Below, in pieces: positions 22,203 to 32,943 of a stretch of DNA of 64,000 nt; within the stretch, counting starts at the first letter, position 1; every line of letters begins with the position of its first letter. A model generated the notes under the pieces. That model had not been told where the DNA came from. It did no database searches and saw only the letters and a list, made by a program, of their open reading frames with translations. Source of the stretch: Verticillium longisporum. Lineage: Eukaryota; Ascomycota; Sordariomycetes; Glomerellales; Plectosphaerellaceae. The position numbers and the translations under genes are program-made. The stretch is taken from contig JAETXT010000010.1 in the NCBI GenBank assembly GCA_019188255.1, forward strand, positions 1-64,000. Direction: 5' to 3'.

Positions 22203-22539
22203 CAAAGTCTTTAAGAAAGAGCTCTTCTTGCCTTTCAAGGTGTGAACGCATTACCGTCTTTGCAGAGGCAGGGTATGTATCAGAGCATGCAGAGCAAGCA
22301 ATGTGGCAGCCAGAGGTTCTGGACGAGGTAAGGTAAGCTAGGTACCTTGTGCACGGGCCACGCAACAGCGGGGCAACCATCTGGTCTCATTGCCCCGCCA
22401 TCTGCTGCTGACGCCCACTCTGATGAGGCACTGTCCGTGCCTTGCTTGTCCCTCCGCTATCGAGACCAGGAAATCCGAATGGGCACGACTGATCATCGAC
22501 ACCACAGTTCCCATACCCGGCATCGCTAGACTCGTCACG
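22203..22539. other. spacer SDR / twinfilin
   Basis: Boundary between accessory and core genes. It contains one instance of the dispersed CTAGGTACCT motif at about 22338-22348. No gene. Confidence 0.5.
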
Positions 22540-23686
22540 ATGCAGTCCGGAATATCAGGCAAGACTGTTGCTACCTGGTTTGCATGAGCTCACACGTCGC
22601 TAACTGCCTTCAAGCCTCGAAGGAGCTGGTCTCCCAGTTCAACACATTGCTCTCGTCCGAGTCGTACTTTGGCCTCCTTGCCACCATTGAGGCAGAAGCC
22701 CTCAAACCTATTGACTTTCTGTCGCCAGTCTCCTCGACGGCCTCCTTCTCCGATAACCTTGCGTCTCTACAGCCCCATCTCAAGGAGACTGAGGCTCTCT
22801 ACATCATCCTTCGCCGCCATGCGACCGCCCCTCACCTCATCGCCATCACCTACGTTCCAGATGCTGCCAAGGTCCGCCAGAAGATGCTTTTTGCGTCTAC
22901 CAGGCTAACGCTGACCCGCGAGCTCGGCTCTGAGCACTTCCGCGAGACTATTTTCACAACCACTGCTTCTGAGCTGACGCCTTCCGGTTTCGACAAGCAC
23001 GATGCCCATAACAAGATGGATGCGCCGTTGACCGAGGAAGAACAGAGCTTGGGCGAGGTGAAGCGCGCCGAACAAGAAGCGGGCAGAGGCACTGGGGCAC
23101 GAGAGATCCATCTCAGCCAAAAGATGAAGCTTCCTATGCCGGATGACGCCATCGCCGCCATGCGAGAGGTCGGACAGCCCAATGGCCGCGTCCTCACTAT
23201 GCTGGTACGTCCATGGTCGTCATGCGACCTATAGACTAGGGAACAACTAAAGCTAACCGAAATTTGCCTTGACAGAAAGTGAATCCCGACACCGAGAGCG
23301 TCGAGCTCGTACCTTCGACCGAGTCGCCGACCTCGATCACCGAGCTGTCGCAAGCCATTTCGACAACCGAGCCCCGCTTCAGCATCTTCCGCTATACTCA
23401 TACTCACAATGGGACTGAAACAAGTCCTGTTCTCTTCTTTTACACGTGCCCTGTCAACTCTTCCTCGGCCAGACCTGGCCACAAGGCCATCAAAGACCGA
23501 ATGCTCTATCCGCTGATGAAGCGTGCAGTTCTCGCCATAGCGTCAAGTGAGGCTGGACTTGAGCTTGCCAAGAAGTACGAGGTCGAGGAGCCCAGTGAGA
23601 TCACGGAAGAGTCGGTTTTGTCTGATCTACACCCCAGAGTTGAGGTCCGACATGCCTTCAGCCGCCCTAAGCGGCCTGGTCGGTGA
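22540..23686 (+). CDS. twf1: twinfilin (actin-monomer binding, two ADF-H domains)
   Basis: Three exons: 22540-22558, 22615-23204 and 23276-23686, giving 339 residues. The first intron uses a GC-AG pair (donor GCAAGA, branch CTAAC). Splicing joins MQSGIS to ASKELVSQF, the expected twinfilin N-terminus. There are two ADF/cofilin-homology domains (about residues 3-135 and 175-310), and the C-terminal tail ends FSRPKRPGR, the conserved basic tail that binds capping protein and phosphoinositides in this family. It sequesters ADP-actin and acts at barbed ends in the cytosol. Confidence 0.92.
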
Positions 23687-24047
23687 GAACGCGAAAGAAC
23701 CAAGTAATTGGCTGTTCAGCCGTTCTGCTCGTAACAGATCGAAATTTCTACTGGCGATGCTTCTCTCGCTACGATGCCCCTCGTGCCATTGTCCTTCCAA
23801 TTGTGCCGCGTTTGTACTCACGCTTCGCCCAGCAAGGAATCCATCAAAATCTTCCCGGCCCCTTTTACTTCATCGTGTTCATGGAGGACAGCTCCTGGTG
23901 CACTGTAGCTATGATCAAAACGAATTAGATTTGGTAACTTCGACATTGCTCCCGCAGCATGCCATCGACGCAAGGCCGCAAATGCCCCTCCAGATCTATC
24001 CACACCGCAGTGGGATCAAAACGAATGCAATCTCGTTGCCTCATAAT
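23687..24047. other. convergent 3' spacer, twinfilin / sfc1
   Basis: Holds the 3' untranslated ends of the two converging genes. The 342-codon plus-strand frame at 23547-24575 overlaps this but is an antisense shadow of sfc1. Nothing else is seen. Confidence 0.5.
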
Positions 24048-25243
24048 CTATTCCTCGTACTTGCCTCCGGTGAACGCGAGATTGCTCTTCTCAAGTCTTT
24101 CCTTGATGTATTCGTACACGGTGAAAGTAACAGCTTGGCCAGGGGCAACACGCATGATGCGCGGCGTGATGCCCTTGTAGAATGCGTGGAAGCCTTCTTG
24201 TCTGTCACACAAAGTCAACGGCAGCTTCGACAGTTTCTGGCAGAGAACTTACTTGAACATATCAGCCGCAATCTTCGTGATACGGCTCCAGGCACTGGTT
24301 CCAAACTCGGCCGGCGTCTTCTGCAACCTTGTCTTGATCGTGTCGATGGGCGCGTTGCTCAGGGGGCCCATCGCACCACTAACGAGGCCAATGCATGTCG
24401 TCTGCCAGCTCGGCAAGTTGGTGCCCTCGTACTGAGGTTGCCAGTTCTTGAGCGCCTCCTTGAAGTAGCTGTACGCGGTGAAGTTGACGGCCTGGTTGGA
24501 GCCCTGACGCAGGGCTGTCAGGCTTACACCGCGGTAGAGGGCGCCGACACCTTCCTCCTTGACCACTGTGAATAACGCGTGCGCAGCATTGCGGTACTTG
24601 GGGACGTCGAGCGGATCGGCCATGCTATGGTGTTGCGCCTGCAGGCGGATCTTAATTACCTCCATGGGAGTGACGACGGCGACGGCTTCTGTGACACCTG
24701 CAGCGAGGCCGGCTGCGCATCGAATATTCTAGTCAGCCACTTGGTTCGTTACGGAGCGTGGAGGATCCCACTTGCCAAAGAACGTCCCCTTCGCGCTGAC
24801 GACTCCCGTGCTCTTATCAGCCAGCAGCTGCTTGTAGGTTTCGAAGCTCGTGAAACGAATGGCCATCTTGGGCACGATGCCAGTCATGACAGCACCGAGG
24901 CCCTTGTACAGCGCTAGGGGTGTCTCACGCTTCACAATCTCGACGCCGGTACGAACAAATCCGCGTTTTGGTGCGCCAGGTTGCCGCGCTCGCCTCGACA
25001 GCTGCATGCGAACCTTGATCGTGTCTTGTCTTTGTCAATTGGCCGCTCTAGCAACAATCAACCTGGCCATGCTTACCCAGTGGGTGACACGCGAGCGCCT
25101 CCATCATACCGGCAGCGCCTCCGGCTGTAGATATGAGTTAGTATACAAGCTTCGGAGATGATGCAATGGCCGAATGTCGTACCAATCAAGTTGGTTGCCG
25201 CCGAGGGCGGCGTCTTGCCGTCGGCTTTGACCTTGGTAGCCAT
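24048..25243 (-). CDS. sfc1: mitochondrial succinate/fumarate carrier
   Basis: Five exons: 25243-25183, 25124-25077, 25024-24776, 24712-24253 and 24201-24048, giving 323 residues. It is a mitochondrial carrier with three repeats, each carrying the PxD/PxE signature: CHPLDTIKVRMQ, VTPMEVIKIRLQAQ and NAPIDTIKTRLQ. The sequence MEVIKIRLQAQ and GVSLTALRQGSNQAVNF closely match the Sfc1/Acr1/AcuL subgroup, which exchanges cytosolic succinate for mitochondrial fumarate during growth on acetate or ethanol. The third intron (24713-24775) is a GC-AG intron (donor GCAAGT). Loss of a single splice site would remove the second repeat, so the exon model is well constrained. Confidence 0.93.
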
Positions 25244-26494
25244 GTGGTGTGGTACGAATGTAGCTTCTACCTGGTGACGGGGTGGTGGTATTCGTGGTGC
25301 TGGGAGTCGGACACAGAACCAGCGACGAGATGGAGTGGAATGGGCGCGAAAGCAAGGTCAAGCTAACGATGCCAATGGAGAGAAACACGAGTATGACAAG
25401 GACAGAAGAAACAAGAAGAGAAGATCAGGCGAGTGCAGAAGGGACCAGAAATATGACGAAACGGCTTGTCAGATGGGAGACATCCTCGGCGCCGAAAAGG
25501 CAGTGCCACGGTTAACAATGGCACCAGCCATGAGACGGCGGCGCGACTGGCGACCGACTGACCAGATGACTCAACGTCTCGCGCGAAACCGCCTTCAATA
25601 CTTTCGACCAGCTGCTTCGCCCTTTCATCCGCGGCACCGGGATGGGATGGAAAGGGAAGTACCCAGCTAGACTCCTAGCTCTCCCGAAGTGAGTCTGGGG
25701 CTGGCCCATGGCAAGCGGAGACGGCGACTGAGGGGAGGGAGGCAGGGGATAAGATACAATAAGCCTCCTACTCCTCCAGAGCGGGTTGAAACACGTGTGG
25801 GAAGGGGGCACCTCGATGGCTTGCGACAGCTCGGCGTAACGGAGTCAAGCCGCTTGCGTCCACATCAGGCTCTGGCATCTGAGAGAACACGCCAATTGAC
25901 CTACAGAGAAAGGTGCACTGCTCCCACTGCTAGTTTTTTGTGGCCGCTGGATCACTGGGCGAATGGATGACATTGATCGGCGAGATCGTGGCGCGTCGGC
26001 TGGTAGACGATCTGGGCTGCACATCTTCTCTCGGCCTGTGATATCCAGGACGTGACCCAGTGACGTCGCCCCAAGCCGCGCCCAGCTCCTGATGCACGAC
26101 GACTTTACCGACCGTGAGCCGAGCTTGTGATTGCGGGTTTGCGGGGAAGTCAATTTGTGGGTCCCGGCCCATTCCGGCAGTGGCAGGGCACGTTCATGGC
26201 CCCTTGAACGAACCTCGCCACATAATTGTGGTGGGACATGTAGGTCCTGGATGCGATGGCGATGCGCAGATGGTCGAGCCTGTTCTTTGCCGAGGTTAGA
26301 CTTTTGTTTGTTGCGGCCCAGACTGTCGCCGTTGTCCTTCAGACGCCCACCACCATATTGTGGTACATGGCAGCTGGAACTTGACCCGCCAAACTTCACT
26401 CGTACCACGCCACTTTCTCATGTCACTTCTATTCCCCGTCAGGCAGAGCCAGAACATAAACATGGGCTCGTTAACTGAATTTCCGGAAGTCTTT
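25244..26494. other. intergenic region upstream of sfc1
   Basis: About 1.25 kb containing the sfc1 promoter (its start is at 25243) and the 3' end of the GRDP-like gene. Open frames here (for example 25845-26408 minus) show no domain features. No repeats or RNA genes are recognised. Confidence 0.45.
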
Positions 26495-28116
26495 CTACTC
26501 GCCCCCGCCGCCTCCGCCCCCGTCACCGCCGCCGCACCCGCTGCTATCGCCCGCCACTCCACCACCACCGCCTCCCGGACTATACCCGTCGTTTCTCCTG
26601 AATCTAGGGTTTCCTTCCTTACATCCATTCAGTAACACATCCAAGGGCTCCCGTTCGACTCCCTTTGGCGCTGGTCTTGCGAAATCCGGTAGGTATGATT
26701 CGAGCCACTGATCTATAGAGTTGATCGTGGGTGGCTCAATCTCAGCCTTCTTCCACAGCTGTCGAGCTTCCGCGAGCAACACCCTCGCGCTGTCGGGATT
26801 CACTGTGCATTCCGGCTCGATCAGCCACAAGCCTCTTATCAGGGAGAATTCCCAATACTGCCCAGGGAACAGTCGATGAGTACGCCATAGTAGATCGACC
26901 TCCAACGTAGGTGGCATTAGCTTGCCAAAGCGGGCTTTCGATTGGCCAGGCGGTTGGCTTCCAGGATGCCTGTCGACGACCTTGGGATCGAACTTGGATA
27001 CGTAATGGCCCTGCTTGAACCTGGCAATGCTATCGCGGAACATCAACACGAAGTCTCTGTAGTCCCCAATGGCCTCGGTCAACCCCTCCGCAAAACGTGG
27101 AATCGTATCTCGGGCTCGGACCAAAGTTTTCCAGTACTGGATCGATCGCTCCAAGTCTTCTCGGAGATCCTGCAAGTAAGGCCAGGGGCAAAGCTCGCAT
27201 TGTTGTGAAAACTCCTCGTGGCTGCTTTGTAACTTGCAACGCTCATACCGCTTGCCTGTCCGAAAGGCTGTGTATGACGCGATGTCCATCGCTCTGGGCA
27301 GCTCGACGCTGGGGCCTAGGGCGCAGCGATTCCAGACCTGCATTTTGATCTGCCGTTCCGATGGAAACGCCTTTTTTTCCCAGGAAGCAACACCAGCCCC
27401 AATAGGTTTGTTCAGCTGATCTGGCTGCCCATCACTATGAACCGAAGTCTTTTTCATCAAACGGGAGAGCAGGCTACCAGAAGTCGACTGCCGGCGATTG
27501 CTTTTTGCATCTTCCCACGGCGGGCGTGTCCACAGTTGATACGTGAGTTCGTGGCCTACGCCTCCAGTCATTTGATTGTACTTGCGCCACGCTCGTTGTG
27601 TCTCTTTGGGCGACCAGTCCATAGACAAGATCTTGCTCATTGGGAAATGGCGATGAACGAGACCAAAAGTTTGGTTGAATCTGGTTTTGCCAGCCCACAA
27701 ATGCCCATGAAAGCGCGAGGGCTTCATAAGATGACAGTACCAGATCATGGCAACATCCCTACTGTTCATCAGTCTTACTGGCCGTTCCGGTAGGTATATG
27801 GAAGCAGGCATACAATGGGGGAGGATGATCATTCGGCGTCAATCGGCTGTAGTCGAGAAAACGGAGGTACACGATGTAGCGCCATTCAGAGTACGCCAGC
27901 GCTTCATCGTCTATTCTACCCTTCTCGCTCGTCCCAAGGTGTGGTACCAACTTGAGAAAGAGCTCAGCCAGCTCAATGTGTTGCTGTTGGCCACAGTTAG
28001 TTTGATTCTCCGCAATTCAGTCCTGTTTGTCGTACTCTGGCGGGTTTCTGCAGCGGGATTCGCTTCGTGTTCCTAGTCCATACATCCTCAAACACGCAGA
28101 TGGGTTGCGCGGTCAT
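26495..28116 (-). CDS. glycine-rich domain-containing protein (GRDP/DUF1399-like)
   Basis: Three exons: 28116-28036, 27983-27814 and 27761-26495, giving 505 residues. The family pattern is visible: PLQKPARQHIELAELF, RDVAMIWYCHLMKP and LEVDLLWRTHRLFP, the repeated hydrophobic-W-x-x-H motifs characteristic of GRDP proteins. The last 30 residues are almost pure Gly with a Cys-Gly core, the tail seen in this family. The biochemical role is unknown; plant relatives affect growth and stress responses. Intron 1 has a clear ACTAAC branch site. The start at 28116 is the only ATG in frame with the spliced N-terminus. Confidence 0.85.
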
Positions 28117-28597
28117 GGCGATCAAAGGTCGATACGTCTTCGTGGGCTTTGGTGTCTATGTAGGTCAGAGTATGTTGCGACAGCAGCGTACACCGGGACA
28201 TATGCTTTAACACATTTCGAACAATTGGCGCTGTGGATAACGCGAATGAGCTGCACCTCGAAAACGCCTTGCGACTTGGCCTTTTTCTGTGGTGTATGGC
28301 TTGCGCCGTGGCCTTGTGGCCCCTCGTCTGCCGCGTGATCACAGTGTTCGGGGCTTAGCGCTGCCAGATCTGCAACAGCTTCAAGCCACCGCCCAGGTAC
28401 TGAGGCACATTTCACACCGCAAGGCGCACTTGGTTACATAATGAAGCCTCCATCTCTTCCACAATCGCTGTTAGGCTATGAGAACAAACGTTCATGAGCA
28501 TTATTTGCTCGGGCACTACAGTGTCGTTTATCCACTTTTGACTAATATGACACTTCCAGGCGTATACTCAGGGCACGGTAACTAGATACCTGAAGAC
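28117..28597. other. spacer GRDP-like / phosphatase
   Basis: Contains the 5' region of the GRDP-like gene and the 3' end of the phosphatase gene. I see no gene or repeat. Confidence 0.45.
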
Positions 28598-30103
28598 TCA
28601 AACCTTGTGCCGGCTCGCGTCGGTACTGACGCTTTTCACGCTACCCTTGCTGGAAGCAACGGAGCCTTTGCGCCTGCGAAGGAAAAAGAAGATGGCAGCC
28701 GCCAGGCCTGCAACGGCCAGCGCTACAACGGCTCCGATGACCCCAGCAACAGCGTTGGACATGCCTCCGCTTTCATTGTTGTCGCTGCCCTCGCTCTGCG
28801 AGCTGGCATCATCCTCGTAGGCGGCGCAAAAATCTTCGGCAGCTACGCACTTGTTGCACCAAGTACCGACATCGCTGATGGCGCGCTTCTGCGTCTCGGA
28901 GACAAAGCGCGACCAAGAAAGGGACTCCTCGCCAGTGCCATACAGAGGGAAGGTGGTCAGATCGCCATCAGTGCCATTCTTGAACAGCCAGCGCACGCGG
29001 AGATCTTCATCTGGGTTCGCAGGAAATTCCTGAGCGTCGTCGCTGAAAAGCTCAAATGACATGGTGGAAGCGTAGTCTGGCAGGCCGTAAAAATTATCAG
29101 AAACCTCGAGCAAGCCGGCTAGACCAAAGAAAGCAAGGAAAGTGTCATAACTTCCGGCCAGAAAGGAGAACTTCAGCTTTCCCTTGGACGCAACAGTCTG
29201 GTTTAACTGCGTGAGAACCGCGCCCGAAAGTGTCTCCGCACCCAGAGCGCGCATGGGCTGCGACTCGTTCCAGTTGAGGCCATGCTCCGCCGAATCGGCA
29301 AGGGTGCGCAGTTGGAAGAGATCCTCGTTTGAAACATTGCGAGCAGCTGAGGTCATGTTGTGGATGCGTGCAACATTGATGAGGTCAAAGATATCGTAGG
29401 CTTTGGCGTAGGTCATGTTCTCGGGCTTGAGGTTGTAGACACCCTCACTCAGTACGTCGTAGAAGCTCCCGTAGAAATCACGCGTAGCCTCAACACGCTC
29501 TGCGAAAAGGTCGCTCGTCTTGAACGACTTGGAGGCATTCACGTAAGCCGGGCAGGCGTCGTCGCCCTTGATCCAGATCGTGTCGGGCGAGTTATCGGCA
29601 ACACCGTGCAGCAGGACGTACTGGTAGCCATCGAGAGGGCTTGTGCTGTTCGTGCCGTTGTTAAGGGTTTGAGTGGCAATCGCCGGGGCGAGGTCAATCA
29701 GAGGAGGATAGAGGCCCTGAAGGAATGCCGTGGCTGTGCTCAGAAGAATACTCTGGTCAGGCGCGCTGGCAAAGATTTGCGAGCCAATATATTGGTCCTC
29801 GGAGACGCCGAGGATCTGGCTGGACGAGCTGGAATCCAGGTAACGGGCTCTGTACTCGCTGCCGACTTTGAAATTCTGCGACGCACCAAGGCTGGTAAGC
29901 CTTTGAGCGCCGTACCACTTGGTCGTGCCTTATGCATGTCAGTCGTATTCCAAGAATGATGAGACTGGTGTCGTCAATGCTCTCAAACTGGCTCAGAGGG
30001 ACTTACGATCTCCATGGCGACTAAAAACCACTGCACCGTGGACAGTCTCAGCTGCGGCTATGTTGGCCAACCAGGCAATGGCGGCAATGAGCTGTTTGTA
30101 CAT
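28598..30103 (-). CDS. membrane-anchored histidine-acid-phosphatase-like protein
   Basis: Two exons: 30103-30007 and 29928-28598, giving 475 residues. A signal peptide (about residues 1-19) is followed by the branch-2 acid phosphatase motif SRHGDR (H30 is the phosphate-accepting His), which is completed by splicing. Several N-x-S/T sites suggest glycosylation. Near the C-terminus a single membrane helix (rich in A, V, G, ending IFFFLRRRK) anchors it. The usual second motif HD is SYD here (LAGSYDTFLAFFGL), so the general-acid His/Asp pair is altered and activity is uncertain. It is probably a cell-surface or vacuolar phosphatase-like protein. Confidence 0.88.
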
Positions 30104-30926
30104 GGCGGAGACAAAGGCGTGGTTTCGAGAAGTGCTCCAATGGTGGTCTGACTTCTTGGGTGGCCAAGGAACACGCCCTGACTTATATATACGGATGGAG
30201 CTCCTGCACCCTGGATTCTGATATGGGCCGATCTTCAGTGAGGAGTCGATAATGCGCCTTTTCATTGGCGTAATATGCTGCAGAACAGACTGGAGAGGGA
30301 GTTTTGCACCGGCGCCGTGCCAAGCCAACACTGCAGCATGGTATTGCCAGTGTCCTTGAAGGGCGCCGGATAGCCGCTAGGCCATTATCTATTGGACATA
30401 CTTGGTTGAAAACTTCTTTTGGTGGTACCCGCTGGCCCCGCTCTGTCAACATCGAGTACCTCGCTCATGCCTATCGTGTCGACGGCCGCCGATCGGAGTC
30501 GCCGGAGATGTTCAAGTCCGGTCAAGACCTAAGTACGAACGTCTGGAGAATGCCATATAATGTACTCTATCCTTTAGTCAATAGTGAATAATCAACTCGA
30601 AGCTCCTCCTTGTTGGATCTTCAAGTTGGGGTGGCTGTCCTGGTAGGCGTCGTCCATGCTGGCCGACTCCATTCTGGGCCCTCCTGTAGAACAGCCAATC
30701 ATCATTCGTACGTCACGATTGCAACATCGCACGGGTTAGGCGGAAACGACACTGCCGCTATCTTCAGGGTATAAACCTGCCCGATGCACAATTGAGTGAA
30801 CTGATGAGCATCATCACGATAAAGCAGTCGATCTGACTTGCCAGATGAAGTTCATGTGGTACTCAAAGGGTCAGAAGCCACAATGGCAAAGCCATCCACG
30901 GATCAAACACAAGTTGCTCAATTGAT
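30104..30926. promoter_or_regulatory. spacer with TATA-like box upstream of phosphatase
   Basis: A TATATATAA on the minus strand at about 30183-30191 lies some 80 bp upstream of the phosphatase start. The rest holds the 3' end of the NiCoT gene. The short open frames are not convincing. Confidence 0.45.
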
Positions 30927-32186
30927 CTATTGATTTCCCAGCAGGGGCTCCTCCGAATGCCGCCTCGCGCCGGCGTCTTCCTCATCGTCGCTGGGGGTTG
31001 GGACAGCTGTCAGGCGACCCTGCCGGTTAGCCCTCCTGCGCCAGGGACGGTACACCACGACAGATCCTATGCCGATGATAACAAACAACCCGCAAATGCA
31101 GGCACCAATGACGTCAAAGTGGTCGCCGATGGCTTCGATTGCGTCCCAGAACCCTCCCTCGAGATCGCCTACATTCTGGATGAGGGTGAATAACTGCACG
31201 AGACCGATGAAGGCCGACACGAAGACGGTGATGCCTGTGAGAACTATTGTATAGTAGAGGATGGCAACATGATCTTTAGAGAAGGCCTTGTTGGTGTAAA
31301 GAGCCATCATGAGGGCACCATCGGTCGTATCAAGCATGCACATTCCCGCTGTGGCAGAGTCAGTAGTGCCCGTGTGTGTATGTGTGTGCGTCTTGAGAGG
31401 AGGGTTCGGGGGGTTATTACCTGTAAACAGCACAGGAAAGATGAGGATGAGCCAGATGCTCGTTCCCTGTGCTCCATGTACGCTCGAGAGGCCAAGAATG
31501 GCGATTTCGGAGCTCGTGTCGAAACCGAGTCCGAACAAGATGCCGAGAGGAAACATCTTCCAAGGTCTGTCGACGATTCGGAAGACCCTCCGAAAGACGG
31601 TGGCCAGGAAGCCTTCCCCTTCCAGCCGCAAATTCTGCACCGCATCGTCGACATGCTCGTCTTCGTTGCCGTTGCTCGCATCTGAAATCGCCCTGGCCCT
31701 CTCTTCTTCTAGCCTCTCGTTGAGTTGCTGGATGAGCCGGTACAGCACCCAGCCGTTGCCCGCGCAAAGCAGGAGCAGGAAGGTGGCGCTGACGGCAGTA
31801 CCAACAATGTTGCCGACGCGTGCGAGGCCATCAAAGCGGTTACGCAAAGCTCCGCTGGTGGCGGCGACGACAACACAGGTTATGATAACAACGGTGCTGT
31901 GGCCGAGGGAAAAGAATGTCCCGACAGAAACAGGTCGCTGGCCCGAAGCGATGAGGCGACGCGTCATAAGGTCGATTGCAGAGATGTGATCAGCGTCAAG
32001 GGCATGGCGAAGTCCCAGGACATACGCGAGGGCGGCGGCAGAAAGAAGCGAAGGATGTGCCGCGAGTATGATGGCGGCAATGATCCAGAGAACGACGTTG
32101 ACAGAGATAAGGAAGGCAATGATGCGAACGGACGATGCAGGGAGGCCCTTGAAGAGGGACGGCGTAGTTATGCGGAAGCGGGCCAT
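30927..32186 (-). CDS. high-affinity nickel/cobalt transporter (NiCoT family)
   Basis: Two exons: 32186-31421 and 31348-30927, intron 72 bp, giving 395 residues. Eight-helix NiCoT signatures are all present: RHALDADHI (residues 60-68, the metal-selecting HX4DHI motif), FSLGHSTVV, LGFDTSSEI and, across the splice junction, FTAGMCMLDTTDG. It imports Ni2+ (and possibly Co2+) across the plasma membrane, mostly to supply urease in fungi. The intron contains a CACACA microsatellite and is stop-free and a multiple of three. The frame is open 79 codons upstream of the chosen ATG, but family similarity begins at 32186. Confidence 0.93.
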   Translation of the reverse strand: MARFRITTPSLFKGLPASSVRIIAFLISVNVVLWIIAAIILAAHPSLLSAAALAYVLGLRHALDADHISAIDLMTRRLIASGQRPVSVGTFFSLGHSTVVIITCVVVAATSGALRNRFDGLARVGNIVGTAVSATFLLLLCAGNGWVLYRLIQQLNERLEEERARAISDASNGNEDEHVDDAVQNLRLEGEGFLATVFRRVFRIVDRPWKMFPLGILFGLGFDTSSEIAILGLSSVHGAQGTSIWLILIFPVLFTGNNPPNPPLKTHTHTHTGTTDSATAGMCMLDTTDGALMMALYTNKAFSKDHVAILYYTIVLTGITVFVSAFIGLVQLFTLIQNVGDLEGGFWDAIEAIGDHFDVIGACICGLFVIIGIGSVVVYRPWRRRANRQGRLTAVPTPSDDEEDAGARRHSEEPLLGNQ

Positions 32187-32943
32187 AGCGTTGACAAGGA
32201 CACAATCTCGTGACAGGTGAAGACCAGAAGACAAACCGGACGAACCTCCTGCAAGACTGAAAATCGCGGAATGAGGGCCGAAAAGTTCAGTGAGATGTTT
32301 TGTCGCCCTGATGTGGTAGGTGGTGGACCCCGCCCAAAGGCGAAGCTGGCCATACCCCGCCCAAGCCCGCCATCCCAACCAGGTGGGGGGCACCTGTACT
32401 AAGACATCGGTCGTGTACCTCAAGGCAGGGTCGGTTGCCGACTGAAGCGTGCAACACCTACCTACCTAGGTACCTAGGTAGGTAAGCAGAATAACAAGTC
32501 GTCCCGAGAGGTAGCCGAAATACGTCACAAAATACAAAGCATAGCTCAGGGACAGATGGCGAGCTGACATGCACCAAAGCAGAGCATCGTTGGTCGACAG
32601 TTGAAGCACTGGGGAGATGAATGTCAATAAATCCGGCTCTCTATTTGGCTCACGAATATGCCTTCCTATCGTTGCACATTTATCAGAATAATCCAGTTCC
32701 CTGCGCCGGTAACCTTTTCCCTGGCCGAGTCGTTAAATATGCCTGTTTTGTGGATGCACGACAAAACCCAAGCGCCCAAGGATCCAACCAGTACAGCCGT
32801 CCCTGGTTCTAATGCATATCCCCAAGGACACGTCCAACCTGCGCCTGAGATCCAAATACCAAACGTAAACGAAATCCATCGCTCAAAACCCGAAATCGAA
32901 AATGTTGTTTTGGCGTACATAGAATACCAGCCGGTCCGGAAGA
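32187..32943. other. spacer with palindromic CCTAGGTACC repeat
   Basis: Contains a dense palindromic tract of ACCT/AGGT units at 32454-32486, the strongest example of a motif scattered through intergenic DNA in this window. The rest shows no gene; the 129-codon frame at 32658-33047 runs antisense into sconB. Confidence 0.6.
32454..32486. repeat. palindromic ACCTACCTAGG/CCTAGGTAGGT tract
   Basis: A near-perfect palindrome of alternating ACCT and AGGT units. Similar shorter tracts lie at about 22338, 40310-40330, 40830, 46140-46175 and 60388-60404, all outside genes. Confidence 0.75.

Noticed and set aside
23547..24575. 342-codon plus-strand open frame
   Set aside because: It is antisense to the well-supported sfc1 exons, has no domain features and reflects codon bias on the other strand.
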